Shown one piece after another: positions 32,986 through 41,481 of a DNA stretch of 64,000 nucleotides. Under the pieces are notes generated by a model. That model worked only from the letters and a program-made list of their open reading frames with translations. It was not told the origin of the DNA and did no database searches. Made by a program: the position numbers and the translations under genes. This DNA is from Flavobacterium ginsengisoli (GTDB lineage: Bacteria > Bacteroidota > Bacteroidia > Flavobacteriales > Flavobacteriaceae): contig NZ_CP121110.1 in assembly GCF_029625315.1 (NCBI RefSeq), positions 4,368,501-4,432,500 of the forward strand. Direction: 5' to 3'. Positions within the stretch are counted from its first letter, which is position 1, and each line of letters starts with the position of its first letter.

Positions 32986-33615
32986 ATGAAAACAAAAATT
33001 TTAAAACTTTCGCTTTTAGCATTATTTATTTCTACAGCATCTTGCAGTAGCGATGACAACAAAAATGAAGTAACACCAGTGGTAACAACAAAAGTTTCTA
33101 ATGTTTATGCTCCGCAAACAGGAGGACAAGGACAACCAGTTGGTGGTGAATTTACAAAATTCAGTTTTTCTCAAAATAAAATTGTAACTGACGATAGTTG
33201 GGATATCGCTTTCCGCGGTACATCAGTTATTGTTAATGGAGGAGCAAAAATTAGCGCTACTGATACAGGAGAGCCAGAAAGAAAAGGACAAGGAGCAGTA
33301 AGTGTTGTTTCAGGTATTTTTGCAAACGTAACAGCTTTTCCAGCAGCATCGAGTTTTGCTCAGGATGCTAGCGGTGCTTCTGCATTCCCTTCTTCAGGAG
33401 ATAATGCTTGGTACGATTATAATGGAGCAACTCATATTATTTCTGCAAAAGCAGGAAGAGTATTTGTTATCAAAACTCATGATGGAAAATATGCAAAAGT
33501 AGAATTCTTAAGCTATTATAAAGATGCACCTGCAACACCAGACCCAAATACTGCTGTAGCAAGATATTATACTTTTAATTTTGCATACCAAGCAAATAGC
33601 ACTACTACATTTTAA
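32986..33615 (+). CDS. hmuY: HmuY-family haem-binding surface lipoprotein
   Basis: A 209-residue lipoprotein. I chose the ATG at 32986 (MKTKILKLSLLALFISTASC) because the longer frame would overlap the receptor gene and lose the signal. The residues after the lipid Cys (SSDDNKNE) fit the acidic surface-export signal. The mature domain shows FSFSQNKIVTDDSWDIAFRG and SVIVNGGAKI, the hallmark HmuY strand pattern, and DGKYAKVEFLSYYKD near the end. In Porphyromonas HmuY captures haem and passes it to HmuR. The haem-ligating residues cannot be assigned confidently here. Confidence 0.88.
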   Translation: MKTKILKLSLLALFISTASCSSDDNKNEVTPVVTTKVSNVYAPQTGGQGQPVGGEFTKFSFSQNKIVTDDSWDIAFRGTSVIVNGGAKISATDTGEPERKGQGAVSVVSGIFANVTAFPAASSFAQDASGASAFPSSGDNAWYDYNGATHIISAKAGRVFVIKTHDGKYAKVEFLSYYKDAPATPDPNTAVARYYTFNFAYQANSTTTF

Positions 33616-33719
33616 ATAAAGAGTTAATCTCGAATATTTTTATTTTATACAGGTATTTTTAAATAAAAACATCAAAAATCTAGTTAATCATTAGCTTTGT
33701 TTTTTTTATTTTTTGATTC

Positions 33720-33750
33720 AAGAGGTTAGAAATTCTAACCTCTTTTTTTG
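33720..33750 (+). terminator. hmuY operon terminator
   Basis: AGAGGTTAGAAATTCTAACCTCTTTTTTT, a near-perfect hairpin about 105 bases after hmuY. Confidence 0.8.
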
Positions 33751-33793
33751 TTCTACTTTCTTGTTAAAATTAAATAGAAACAAAATGTTATTC

Positions 33794-33801
33794 TATCTTT
33801 G
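33794..33801 (+). promoter_or_regulatory. -7 box for the O-acetylation operon
   Basis: TATCTTTG, 84 bases before the GTG start at 33885. The leader is long and AT-rich. Confidence 0.55.
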
Positions 33802-33884
33802 CACAAATTTTTTCTGCAATAAGTTAACAATTATTTAATTGGTTTAATTTTTGAATGCAGTTCTTCATATTTTATAATTATTAG

Positions 33885-35363
33885 GTGAATACAAAATCTT
33901 ATTTTTTTCAGTCTTTTGCAATCGTTGCTTTAGCGCTAGTTGCTTTTATTGGGTTTAAACAAATCCTTCCAGACAAAATATTTTCTGAGAGTAAGTTAGA
34001 TTCTAAAAATATATTAATCGACAGTTTGCTTTTAGAATCTGTTGCTGAAGATTCCTTATCGTTAGACAAAGACAGTATTGCGAAAAGTGAAGAAGCATTA
34101 AACGGACAGAAAATTGTTTTTGATCAAACAGAAGGAATCGAGTTTCCTTCAGAAACATTTGAAAATTACAAAGGTTATCAGTATCTAATTTCTTTTTATG
34201 AGAAATTGTATCAGTTAGAAAAAAATCCGCAGAACAAAGTGAGAATCGCTTATTACGGAGATTCTATGACCGATGGAGATTTAATCGTTCAGGACGTTCG
34301 TACCAATTATCAGGAACGTTTTGGCGGTAATGGTGTTGGTTTTGTTTCTATTACTTCAGAATCTGCTGCGTCTAGAGGTTCTGTAAAATCAACGTATTCT
34401 AAAAACTGGAAAACGCAATCTTACTTAAATGTGAAAAGACCGACGTGTCCTTTTGGAGTTAACGGACACGTATTCTTCGCAAATGATAAGTCCAATTCAA
34501 CTTGGGTTCAGTATGAAGCTGGATTGAATAAATATTCTACCTCTTTAGATAATGCAACCTTATTTTACGGCCGTTCGTCTAAAACTGGAAAAGTTAATTT
34601 CATTATCGGAAAAGATACAATCAAGAAAAGCCTTTCTCCAAATGGTTTGGTTAATACGCTTAAAGTTTCATCAGGAAGTTTAAAATCGTTTAAAGCAAAT
34701 TTCGTTCAAGCAGATTCTATTCCGATTTATGGATTTAATTTTGATAACGGCGCAGGAGTTCACGTAGATAATTTCTCGCAGAGAGGAAATTCTGGACTAC
34801 CGATTTCGATGTTTAATGCAGACGTAATGAGAGCATTTAATAATAGCTTGAAATATGATTTGATTATCTTGCATTACGGAACCAACGTTTTAAATTACGG
34901 AACAAAAAATTATTCTTGGTATGAAAAAGGAATGACAAAAACCGTAAATAAAATTAAAGAATCTTTTCCTGGTGTTTCAATTTTAATTGTTTCTACTGCA
35001 GATAAATCAACTAAATATGATTTAGAAATGAAAACCGATTCTGCTGTAGTTCCGTTAATGAAAGCGCAAAAACATTACGCGCTTGAAGCACAGGCAGGTT
35101 TTGTGAATTTATATACTCTAATGGGAGGAGACGGTTCTATGATTAAATGGGTAGATGAGACTCCTGCAAAAGCAAATAAAGATTATACCCATTTTAACCA
35201 ACGTGGAGCAAAAGCAATTGGAAATTTGCTATACGGGCAATTAAATAAAGGATACGAAGAATATAAAGTGCTCAGAGAAAAAAGAGATGCTGAGGGAACT
35301 AAGCCAAAACCAGTACGAAAAGCCAGACCAGATTCCGTTTCAGTAACAAAAGACAGTGTATGA
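33885..35363 (+). CDS. SGNH/GDSL-type protein of a surface O-acetylation system
   Basis: 492 residues, starting with GTG. An N-terminal membrane anchor (FAIVALALVAFIGF, about 10-24) puts the rest outside the cytoplasm. SGNH blocks are RIAYYGDSMTDGDLIV (Ser about 130), the Gly/Asn block LHYGTNVLNYG, and the late DYTHFNQRGAKA with Asp and His. About 30 Ser/Asp/Leu-rich residues link anchor and domain. The gene overlaps the next one by 4 bases, and an MBOAT gene follows. Such SGNH/MBOAT sets transfer acetyl groups to exported polysaccharides (as in AlgI/AlgJ/AlgX), so this is probably the extracytoplasmic transferase or esterase. Confidence 0.85.
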   Translation: MNTKSYFFQSFAIVALALVAFIGFKQILPDKIFSESKLDSKNILIDSLLLESVAEDSLSLDKDSIAKSEEALNGQKIVFDQTEGIEFPSETFENYKGYQYLISFYEKLYQLEKNPQNKVRIAYYGDSMTDGDLIVQDVRTNYQERFGGNGVGFVSITSESAASRGSVKSTYSKNWKTQSYLNVKRPTCPFGVNGHVFFANDKSNSTWVQYEAGLNKYSTSLDNATLFYGRSSKTGKVNFIIGKDTIKKSLSPNGLVNTLKVSSGSLKSFKANFVQADSIPIYGFNFDNGAGVHVDNFSQRGNSGLPISMFNADVMRAFNNSLKYDLIILHYGTNVLNYGTKNYSWYEKGMTKTVNKIKESFPGVSILIVSTADKSTKYDLEMKTDSAVVPLMKAQKHYALEAQAGFVNLYTLMGGDGSMIKWVDETPAKANKDYTHFNQRGAKAIGNLLYGQLNKGYEEYKVLREKRDAEGTKPKPVRKARPDSVSVTKDSV

Positions 35364-36781
35364 TAAACAAACTTATTCTTTCTTTTTGTTGTCTTTTTTT
35401 TGCAACAAATGAAAAAACTTCAAAAACACCCGTACATCCAACACCAAAAAGTATGATTCAAAAAGCAGATACAGCAGCAATTGGTGCTCCTTCTGAGGGT
35501 CAAATTTACAATGCAAAAGTATTAAATGATTTTTTTCAGAAACTGGAAAAAAACGAAGATCAGAAGAATCAAAAAATCAATATTGTACATATTGGCGATT
35601 CGCATATTCAAGGTGATTTGATGACCAATGAAATTAGAAAAAAACTGCAACAGAAGTTTGGTAATGGAGGGCGAGGTTTAGTGTTTCCATATCAATTGGC
35701 TAAAACAAATGGCTCTTATAACGAACGTTTTAGATCAAACAGAACTTGGGAAAGCTATAGAAATATTCATCCTGTTAAGAATTGTCCGATTGGGTTAAGC
35801 GGAATAGGACTTTGGAGAGATTCTGGTGGATTCGTAATAGAAATGAATGTAAAAGATCTAGCTTACAAATTCAATACGATAAAAATTATTACGCCTCAGA
35901 ATCAAGATATGTTCGATTTGGCAATTTCATCTAAGATCAATTCTATTCAGACCACAGAGCCCAAAATAATTACACACAAAATTAAAAAAGGAGAAGTACT
36001 TGGTTCAATTGCAGATAAGTATAATGTTTCGATTATAGAAATTAAAAGAGAGAATCATTTAAAGTCTAATAATATTCGAGCAGGAAGAATTTTGAAAATT
36101 CCCACAAAGGAAACGAAACCAAAGACAATCTCAATGTCAGAATTTGTTCCTTTAGCAATAAAAACAGATTCGTATTCGCATTATTATAATTCAGAAAATG
36201 CTTTGAGTCGAATTTTCTTAATTCCGAACAAAGAAGCAAAAGATTATGAATTAAACGGAATTGTTTTAGAAAAAGATGCTCCAGGATTAATCTACAGTAG
36301 TATTGGAGTAAATGGCGCTAAATATTCAGATTACAATAAATATCCGTTATTCTTTGAGCAATTAAAATCATTGCAAGCAGATTTACTGGTTTTTTCGTTA
36401 GGAACAAATGAAAGCTACGATCATTTAGATGTAGAAAAATATATTCGTGAGCTAAAAGAATTTATCAGCAATATAAGAGCACAAAAAATAGATGCGCCAA
36501 TAATTGTAATGACACCGCCGCCATCTTTGCTAAGAAGAAAACCAAATACTTATATTGATGATTATGCTAGACAAATTATTGATATAGCTCAGAAAGAAGG
36601 TTTTGCCGTTTGGGATCTGTACGATGAGTTTGGCGGAATGAGCGGAATAAGACAATTAAAAATACAAGGATTAATTGGACCAGATTGGGTTCATTACTCA
36701 AAAAAAGGATACGAGAAACAAGGAGATTTGTTTACTCAGGCATTTTTAAAATCATACGATAATTTTAAATTAAAGAATTAA
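35360..36781 (+). CDS. SGNH/GDSL-type protein with inserted LysM domain
   Basis: 473 residues, exported (signal KLILSFCCLFFATN). The SGNH first block is IVHIGDSHIQGDLMTNEIR (Ser about 79). A LysM domain is inserted at about 205-252 (THKIKKGEVLGSIADKYNVS to AGRILKIPTK). The later blocks are LLVFSLGTNESYD and GPDWVHYSKKGYEKQGD with the Asp-x-x-His pair. The LysM insertion suggests that the enzyme is held on peptidoglycan or another GlcNAc polymer. It overlaps the upstream SGNH gene by 4 bases and is followed 1 base later by the MBOAT gene. It could be the acetyl-esterase or second transferase of the system. Confidence 0.87.
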   Translation: MINKLILSFCCLFFATNEKTSKTPVHPTPKSMIQKADTAAIGAPSEGQIYNAKVLNDFFQKLEKNEDQKNQKINIVHIGDSHIQGDLMTNEIRKKLQQKFGNGGRGLVFPYQLAKTNGSYNERFRSNRTWESYRNIHPVKNCPIGLSGIGLWRDSGGFVIEMNVKDLAYKFNTIKIITPQNQDMFDLAISSKINSIQTTEPKIITHKIKKGEVLGSIADKYNVSIIEIKRENHLKSNNIRAGRILKIPTKETKPKTISMSEFVPLAIKTDSYSHYYNSENALSRIFLIPNKEAKDYELNGIVLEKDAPGLIYSSIGVNGAKYSDYNKYPLFFEQLKSLQADLLVFSLGTNESYDHLDVEKYIRELKEFISNIRAQKIDAPIIVMTPPPSLLRRKPNTYIDDYARQIIDIAQKEGFAVWDLYDEFGGMSGIRQLKIQGLIGPDWVHYSKKGYEKQGDLFTQAFLKSYDNFKLKN

Positions 36782-36782
36782 A

Positions 36783-38465
36783 TTGACAACAATAGATAGC
36801 ATTAATAATTGGTTTATTCAAAACTTTGGTGCAATTACGATAGAACAAGTTAAGAGTTGGTTCGTTTACGATCCAGACGAAAAACTTTTATTCAATACTG
36901 GTTTATTCTTAGGTTTATTTCTGGTTTTCTATTTTGTGTATGGTTTTTTACGCAAAACATTTTATTTGAGATTAACGTATGTTATTCTCTTCTCACTTTT
37001 CTTTTACTATAAATCAAGTGGAATTTACTTTCTGCTGTTATTGCTTTCATCTGTTGTAGATTATGGTTTGAGCCAGATTATTTATAGAGAAAGCAGAGAT
37101 GGCGTAAAGAAGTTATATTTGGTTATAAGTGTTATTTTGAACTTAGCACTTTTAGGCTATTTTAAATACATGAACTTCTTGATTGTGACTTACAATGATA
37201 TGTTTCATGGTAACTTCGCACTTCATAATGTTTTCCTTCCGGTTGGAATTTCGTTCTATACTTTCCAATCGATGAGTTATATTATTGAGATTTACAGGGA
37301 AGAAATTAAACCGACAAAAAATTATATCGAATATTTATTCTTCGTTTCTTTTTTCCCACAGTTAGTTGCTGGACCAATTGTGCGCGCAAAAGATTTCTTG
37401 CCTCAGATTTATCAAAAATTAAACTTGACGAAGCAAGATGTAAATAATGCTTTGTTTTTAATTATCGGAGGTTTAATTAAGAAGACAGTAATCTCAAATT
37501 ATATATCAGTAAACTTCGTAGACCGTGTTTTTGATACGCCGATGAGTTATACTTCGTTTGAAAACTTAATGGCTTCGTACGGATATGCAATTCAGATTTA
37601 CTGTGATTTTTCTGGATATTCAGATATGGCAATTGGTATTGCATTATTGCTTGGGTTTAAATTGCCAGTTAACTTTAGAACACCATACAAATCGACTTCT
37701 ATTACCGATTTTTGGAGAAGATGGCATATTTCGCTTTCAACTTGGTTAAAAGACTTTTTATATATTTCAATTGGAGGAAACAGAGAAGGTTCTTTCGCAG
37801 GATATTTATTTCCGAGTTTATTCTTCTTCGGATTATTACTTTGGGGAATGTCTTGTTACAACGAAAGTGTAATTCCGCTAATAATTGCAGGAATAAGTAT
37901 TTTGATTTTTGCTTTGTCATTTCTGCTTTCAAGTAAAATAAAACAGACATTGGTAACCAATTTCAATCTGTTTACTACAATGCTTTTAGGTGGTTTGTGG
38001 CACGGAGCAGGAGCACAGTTTATTGTTTGGGGAGCGCTTCACGGATTAGCTTTGGCTGTTCATAAAATATTTATGGAATTCTTTCCTTCTAAAAAAGATA
38101 AAAGCCCAAATTTCTTATGGAGATTTTTCTCAATCGTAATCACATTTCACTTTGTGGTTTTCTGTTGGATTTTCTTCCGAGCAAGAGATTTCGAAACTGC
38201 TTTGCAAGTAATTAATAATATTGGCCAATTAACATTCGAACCAGAACTTTGGAAAACAATTGTATTAGGTTACAAAAATGTTTTCGGATTAATGTTATTC
38301 GGTTACGTTTGGCATTTCTTACCAGAATCATTCACAAACGGAATGAAATCTGTTTTCGACAAAACACCTTTACTTATTAAAGCAATAATCTTAGGATTTG
38401 TTTATTGGATTGTTTACGCAACAGCGGTAGCAGGTTCACAGCCATTTATATACTTCCAGTTTTAA
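36783..38465 (+). CDS. MBOAT-family O-acyltransferase (AlgI/DltB-like)
   Basis: 560 residues, with about a dozen membrane segments, beginning with TTG one base after the upstream stop. The family core is present: FLPVGISFYTFQSMSYIIE, FFPQLVAGPIVRAKDFLPQ, YGYAIQIYCDFSGYSDMAIG, FWRRWHISLSTWLKDF and the catalytic-His segment GGLWHGAGAQFIVWGALHG (about 400-418). It should pass acyl (probably acetyl) groups across the inner membrane to the two SGNH proteins encoded upstream. The polymer is unknown: alginate-like, capsular or peptidoglycan are all possible. The operon carries no polysaccharide synthase. Confidence 0.92.
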   Translation: MTTIDSINNWFIQNFGAITIEQVKSWFVYDPDEKLLFNTGLFLGLFLVFYFVYGFLRKTFYLRLTYVILFSLFFYYKSSGIYFLLLLLSSVVDYGLSQIIYRESRDGVKKLYLVISVILNLALLGYFKYMNFLIVTYNDMFHGNFALHNVFLPVGISFYTFQSMSYIIEIYREEIKPTKNYIEYLFFVSFFPQLVAGPIVRAKDFLPQIYQKLNLTKQDVNNALFLIIGGLIKKTVISNYISVNFVDRVFDTPMSYTSFENLMASYGYAIQIYCDFSGYSDMAIGIALLLGFKLPVNFRTPYKSTSITDFWRRWHISLSTWLKDFLYISIGGNREGSFAGYLFPSLFFFGLLLWGMSCYNESVIPLIIAGISILIFALSFLLSSKIKQTLVTNFNLFTTMLLGGLWHGAGAQFIVWGALHGLALAVHKIFMEFFPSKKDKSPNFLWRFFSIVITFHFVVFCWIFFRARDFETALQVINNIGQLTFEPELWKTIVLGYKNVFGLMLFGYVWHFLPESFTNGMKSVFDKTPLLIKAIILGFVYWIVYATAVAGSQPFIYFQF

Positions 38466-38493
38466 TTCTGGAGGTTCAAAGGTTCATAGCAAC

Positions 38494-38528
38494 AAAGGCA
38501 CAAAGATTTTATTCTTTGTGCCTTTTTT
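38494..38528 (+). terminator. Terminator of the O-acetylation operon
   Basis: AAAGGCACAAAGA-TTTTA-TTCTTTGTGCCTTTTTT, 29 bases after the MBOAT stop. Confidence 0.8.
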
Positions 38529-38530
38529 CT

Positions 38531-38722
38531 TTTGCCACAGATTAGATGGGTTAAAATGATTTTTTTCTCTCGCAGATTCTGCAGATTTAGGAGATTTTTA
38601 TTCTCAATCAAAAAATAATCTGTTCGATCTGCGAGAGAAAAATATTTGTTTCAGTAATTCGAGAAATTAGCGTAATTCGTGGCAAAAAACTTTGCGCCTT
38701 TGTGCCTTCGTGGCAAAAAATT
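38531..38722. repeat. Composite intergenic repeat cluster
   Basis: Several repeat pieces are joined: TTTGCCACAGATTAGATGGG, then TTTCTCTCGCAGATTCTGC paired with GATCTGCGAGAGAAA, then TAGCGTAATTCGTGGCAAA, and TTTGTGCCTTCGTGGCAAA. They share words with the repeats at 1679, 2812, 46122 and 62419. This fills most of the 325-base spacer before ffh. Confidence 0.7.
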
Positions 38723-38760
38723 GCGTACAAATAAAAATTGCCTGAAATATCTAATTAGAT

Positions 38761-38768
38761 TATCTTTG
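38761..38768 (+). promoter_or_regulatory. -7 box for ffh
   Basis: TATCTTTG, 22 bases before the ATG at 38791. Confidence 0.6.
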
Positions 38769-38790
38769 CACTTCAAATAAAGAAAATGAT

Positions 38791-40155
38791 ATGTTTGATA
38801 ATTTAAGTGATAAGTTAGATAAAGCGTTCCATATATTAAAAGGACACGGTAAAATTACAGAAGTAAACGTTGCAGATACTTTAAAAGAAGTTCGTCGTGC
38901 GTTACTTGATGCCGATGTTAACTTTAAAATTGCTAAAGATTTTACAGCAAGAGTAAAAGATAAAGCAATTGGTCAGGATGTATTAACAACATTACAGCCA
39001 GGACAATTGTTGGTTAAGTTAGTAAAAGACGAACTTACCGAATTAATGGGTGGAGATGTTGCAGGCGTTAACCTTTCAGGAAATCCAACAGTGATTTTGA
39101 TGTCAGGTTTGCAAGGTTCTGGTAAAACTACTTTCTCTGGAAAATTAGCAAACTACTTAAAAACAAAGAAAAATAAAAAACCACTTCTTGTAGCGTGTGA
39201 TATCTATCGTCCAGCGGCGATTAATCAGCTTCATGTTGTGGGAGACCAAATAGGTGTTGAGGTTTACTCAGAACCAGAAAATAAAAATCCTGTAGAGATT
39301 GCTCAAAACGCAATTAAACATGCCAAATCAAACGGATTCAATGTTGTTATCGTCGATACAGCAGGACGTTTGGCAGTAGATCAGGAAATGATGGACGAAA
39401 TTGCTCGCGTACACAAAGCAATTCAGCCACAAGAAACATTGTTCGTTGTAGACTCTATGACAGGACAAGATGCTGTAAATACAGCAAAAGCTTTCAACGA
39501 TATCTTAAACTTTGATGGAGTTATCTTAACGAAATTAGATGGTGATACTCGTGGTGGAGCAGCGCTTTCAATCAAATCGATTGTAAATAAACCAATCAAA
39601 TTTGTTGGTACTGGAGAAAAAATGGAAGCAATTGATGTTTTCTATCCAGAACGTATGGCTGAGCGTATATTAGGAATGGGAGACGTTGTGTCTCTTGTTG
39701 AAAGAGCTCAGGAACAATTTGATGAAGAAGAAGCAAGAAAACTTCAAAAGAAAATCGCTAAAAACGAATTCGGTTTTGACGACTTCTTAACGCAGATTCA
39801 GCAAGTAAAGAAAATGGGTAACATGAAAGATTTAGTCGGAATGATACCAGGTGCTTCAAAAGCGATGAAAGATGTTGAAATCGAAGACGACGCTTTCAAA
39901 CATATCGAAGCGATCATTTATTCGATGACTCCAGGAGAAAGAAGCAAACCAGCCATTATCGATGTAAAAAGAAAAGCTAGAATTGCAAAAGGTTCGGGAA
40001 CAAAAATCGAGCAAGTAAATCAGCTGATGAAGCAGTTTGACCAAATGAGCAAGATGATGAAGATGATGCAAGGTCCAGGCGGAAAGAATCTGATGAAAAT
40101 GATGGGTGGTATGAAAGGAATGCCAGGTGGTATGCCAGGCGGAATGCCAAAATAA
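38791..40155 (+). CDS. ffh: Signal recognition particle protein Ffh
   Basis: 454 residues; the GTPase of the signal recognition particle, which binds signal sequences at the ribosome and delivers them to FtsY. It has an N-domain (about 1-90), a G-domain with GLQGSGKTTFSGKLA (about 106-120), DTAGRLAVDQEMMDE, TKLDGDTRGGAAL, and an M-domain from about 300 with SMTPGER and the Met-rich signal-binding helices, ending in a GMPGGMPGGMP repeat. The full length matches bacterial Ffh. It is transcribed alone, as the terminator and a spacer precede folD. No 4.5S RNA gene was recognised in the window. Confidence 0.96.
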   Translation: MFDNLSDKLDKAFHILKGHGKITEVNVADTLKEVRRALLDADVNFKIAKDFTARVKDKAIGQDVLTTLQPGQLLVKLVKDELTELMGGDVAGVNLSGNPTVILMSGLQGSGKTTFSGKLANYLKTKKNKKPLLVACDIYRPAAINQLHVVGDQIGVEVYSEPENKNPVEIAQNAIKHAKSNGFNVVIVDTAGRLAVDQEMMDEIARVHKAIQPQETLFVVDSMTGQDAVNTAKAFNDILNFDGVILTKLDGDTRGGAALSIKSIVNKPIKFVGTGEKMEAIDVFYPERMAERILGMGDVVSLVERAQEQFDEEEARKLQKKIAKNEFGFDDFLTQIQQVKKMGNMKDLVGMIPGASKAMKDVEIEDDAFKHIEAIIYSMTPGERSKPAIIDVKRKARIAKGSGTKIEQVNQLMKQFDQMSKMMKMMQGPGGKNLMKMMGGMKGMPGGMPGGMPK

Positions 40156-40161
40156 TAAAAA

Positions 40162-40213
40162 GAGTTTCAAGTTTAAGGTTTCAATTTTAGAAACCAAAAC
40201 TTGAAACTTTTTC
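40162..40213 (+). terminator. ffh terminator made of TTTCAAG-type repeat
   Basis: AGTTTCAAGTTT...AAACTTGAAACTTTTT, with an inner GGTTTC/GAAACC pair. Further TTTCAAG, TGAAACCTGAAG and GCTTGAAAC words follow to about 40283. The same words recur at 48137-48186. Confidence 0.7.
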
Positions 40214-40290
40214 ACTTAATATATTAAGAGTTTCGTTTTAACATGAAACCTGAAGCTTGAAACAAAAATTAAAACCTGAAACAACACACA

Positions 40291-41178
40291 ATGCAGCTAC
40301 TAGACGGTAAAAAAACATCTAATGACATTAAAAACGAAATTGCAGTCGAAGTTCAATCTATAAAAGCAGCTGGAGGAAAAGTGCCTCATTTAGCGACTGT
40401 TTTAGTTGGAAATAACGGAGCAAGTTTAACTTACGTAGGAAGTAAAGTAAAATCATGTCAAGAAATTGGTTTCGATTCAACTTTAGTTGCTTTACCAGAA
40501 ACAATTACAGAAGACGAGCTTTTAGCAAAAATTAAAGAATTGAACGAAGATGACAATCTAGATGGATACATCGTTCAGTTGCCTTTGCCAAAACACATCG
40601 ACGAGCAAAAAATTCTATTAGCAATCGATCCTGACAAAGATGTAGATGGATTTCACCCAACTAACTTTGGTAGAATGGCTCTTGAAATGGAAAGTTTTAT
40701 TCCAGCAACGCCATTCGGAATTATGGAATTGTTAGAACGTTACAAAGTAGAAACCGCAGGAAAACATACAGTTGTAATAGGAAGAAGCCATATCGTAGGA
40801 CGTCCGATGAGTATTTTAATGAGCCGAAAAGGAAATCCTGGAGACTCAACCGTTACACTTACTCACAGCCGAACTAAAGATTTAGCAGAATTCACTAAAA
40901 ATGCTGATATTATTATTACAGCTTTAGGAGTTCCAGAATTCTTAAAAGCAGATATGGTAAAAGAAGGAGTAACAGTTATCGACGTTGGAATTACACGCGT
41001 AGAAGATGCATCAAATGCAAAAGGATATGTTATTAAAGGTGACGTTGATTTTGATGGTGTAAGCAAAAAAGCATCATTTATTACGCCAGTTCCAGGTGGA
41101 GTAGGACCAATGACAATTGCAATGTTGCTTAAAAATACACTTCTGGCAAGAAAAATGAGAAGCGCAAAAAATAAATAA
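40291..41178 (+). CDS. folD: Bifunctional methylene-THF dehydrogenase / methenyl-THF cyclohydrolase FolD
   Basis: 295 residues; makes 10-formyl-tetrahydrofolate from methylene-tetrahydrofolate. The catalytic Lys lies in [17 protein letters not shown] (about 50-66), followed by [28 protein letters not shown], the NADP site [17 protein letters not shown] and the C-terminal [20 protein letters not shown]. Length and motif order are standard. Monocistronic between repeat-rich spacers. Confidence 0.96.
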   Translation: MQLLDGKKTSNDIKNEIAVEVQSIKAAGGKVPHLATVLVGNNGASLTYVGSKVKSCQEIGFDSTLVALPETITEDELLAKIKELNEDDNLDGYIVQLPLPKHIDEQKILLAIDPDKDVDGFHPTNFGRMALEMESFIPATPFGIMELLERYKVETAGKHTVVIGRSHIVGRPMSILMSRKGNPGDSTVTLTHSRTKDLAEFTKNADIIITALGVPEFLKADMVKEGVTVIDVGITRVEDASNAKGYVIKGDVDFDGVSKKASFITPVPGGVGPMTIAMLLKNTLLARKMRSAKNK

Positions 41179-41199
41179 TATTGTGTCAAAATAAAAAGA

Positions 41200-41234
41200 A
41201 AAAGCCTGTTCATTAAAAGAATGGGCTTTTTTGT
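41200..41234 (+). terminator. folD terminator (weak)
   Basis: AAAAGCCTGTTC-ATTAAAA-GAATGGGCTTTTTTG; the stem has two imperfect pairs. Confidence 0.5.
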
Positions 41235-41243
41235 TTTTATCAT

Positions 41244-41361
41244 TTGGGCGTGACCATATTTTGCGAATGGCGCGCCAATCTTTACGCATATGCGCGCCAT
41301 TCGCAAAATACGGTCGGGCTATCCGCGCTACTTCGGTAGCCAGCTTCTATCCCTCACGCGG
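41244..41361. repeat. GC-rich palindromic intergenic element
   Basis: About 118 bases of far higher GC than the surroundings. The arms CATATTTTGCGAATGGCGCG (about 41253-41274) and GCGCGCCATTCGCAAAATAC (about 41292-41311) form a long inverted repeat, and ATCCGCGCTACTTCGGTAGC plus TTCTATCCCTCACGC follow. I recognise the latter words as recurrent in flavobacterial spacers. No gene is encoded. Confidence 0.75.
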
Positions 41362-41373
41362 TTTGTACAAATA

Positions 41374-41404
41374 GACCTGATAGGTTTTTAAAACCTGTCA
41401 GGTC
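41374..41404. repeat. GACCTG...CAGGTC palindrome
   Basis: GACCTGATAGGTTTT-TAAAACCTGTCAGGTC is nearly a perfect inverted repeat, similar to the one at 18627-18661. It could be a terminator read in either direction, although it lacks a strong T-run. Confidence 0.6.
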
Positions 41405-41454
41405 TTGTTGAAATAAAAAATCACTTTTTTATTTGCCAATTAAAAATAAATAAT

Positions 41455-41478
41455 AACTTTGTAACGCAAAGTACTTTA
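41455..41478 (+). promoter_or_regulatory. Operator 1 and -7 box of the winged-helix cassette
   Basis: The TAACTTTG -7 box (41454-41461) overlaps the inverted repeat ACTTTG-TAACG-CAAAGT, which runs into the 10-base palindrome AAAGTACTTT. An almost identical site lies at 42414-42437. The position over the start of transcription fits a repressor operator, and the regulator encoded at 42101 is the obvious candidate. Confidence 0.65.
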
Positions 41479-41481
41479 ATT

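Noticed and set aside
36783..38465. A missed ATG start for the MBOAT gene
   Set aside because: There is no ATG in frame before the first membrane helix; TTG directly after the upstream stop is the only start that keeps the protein complete.
39856..40215. Antisense His-rich 119-residue frame opposite ffh
   Set aside because: It mirrors the ATG- and GGC-rich codons of the Ffh M-domain and has no start context.
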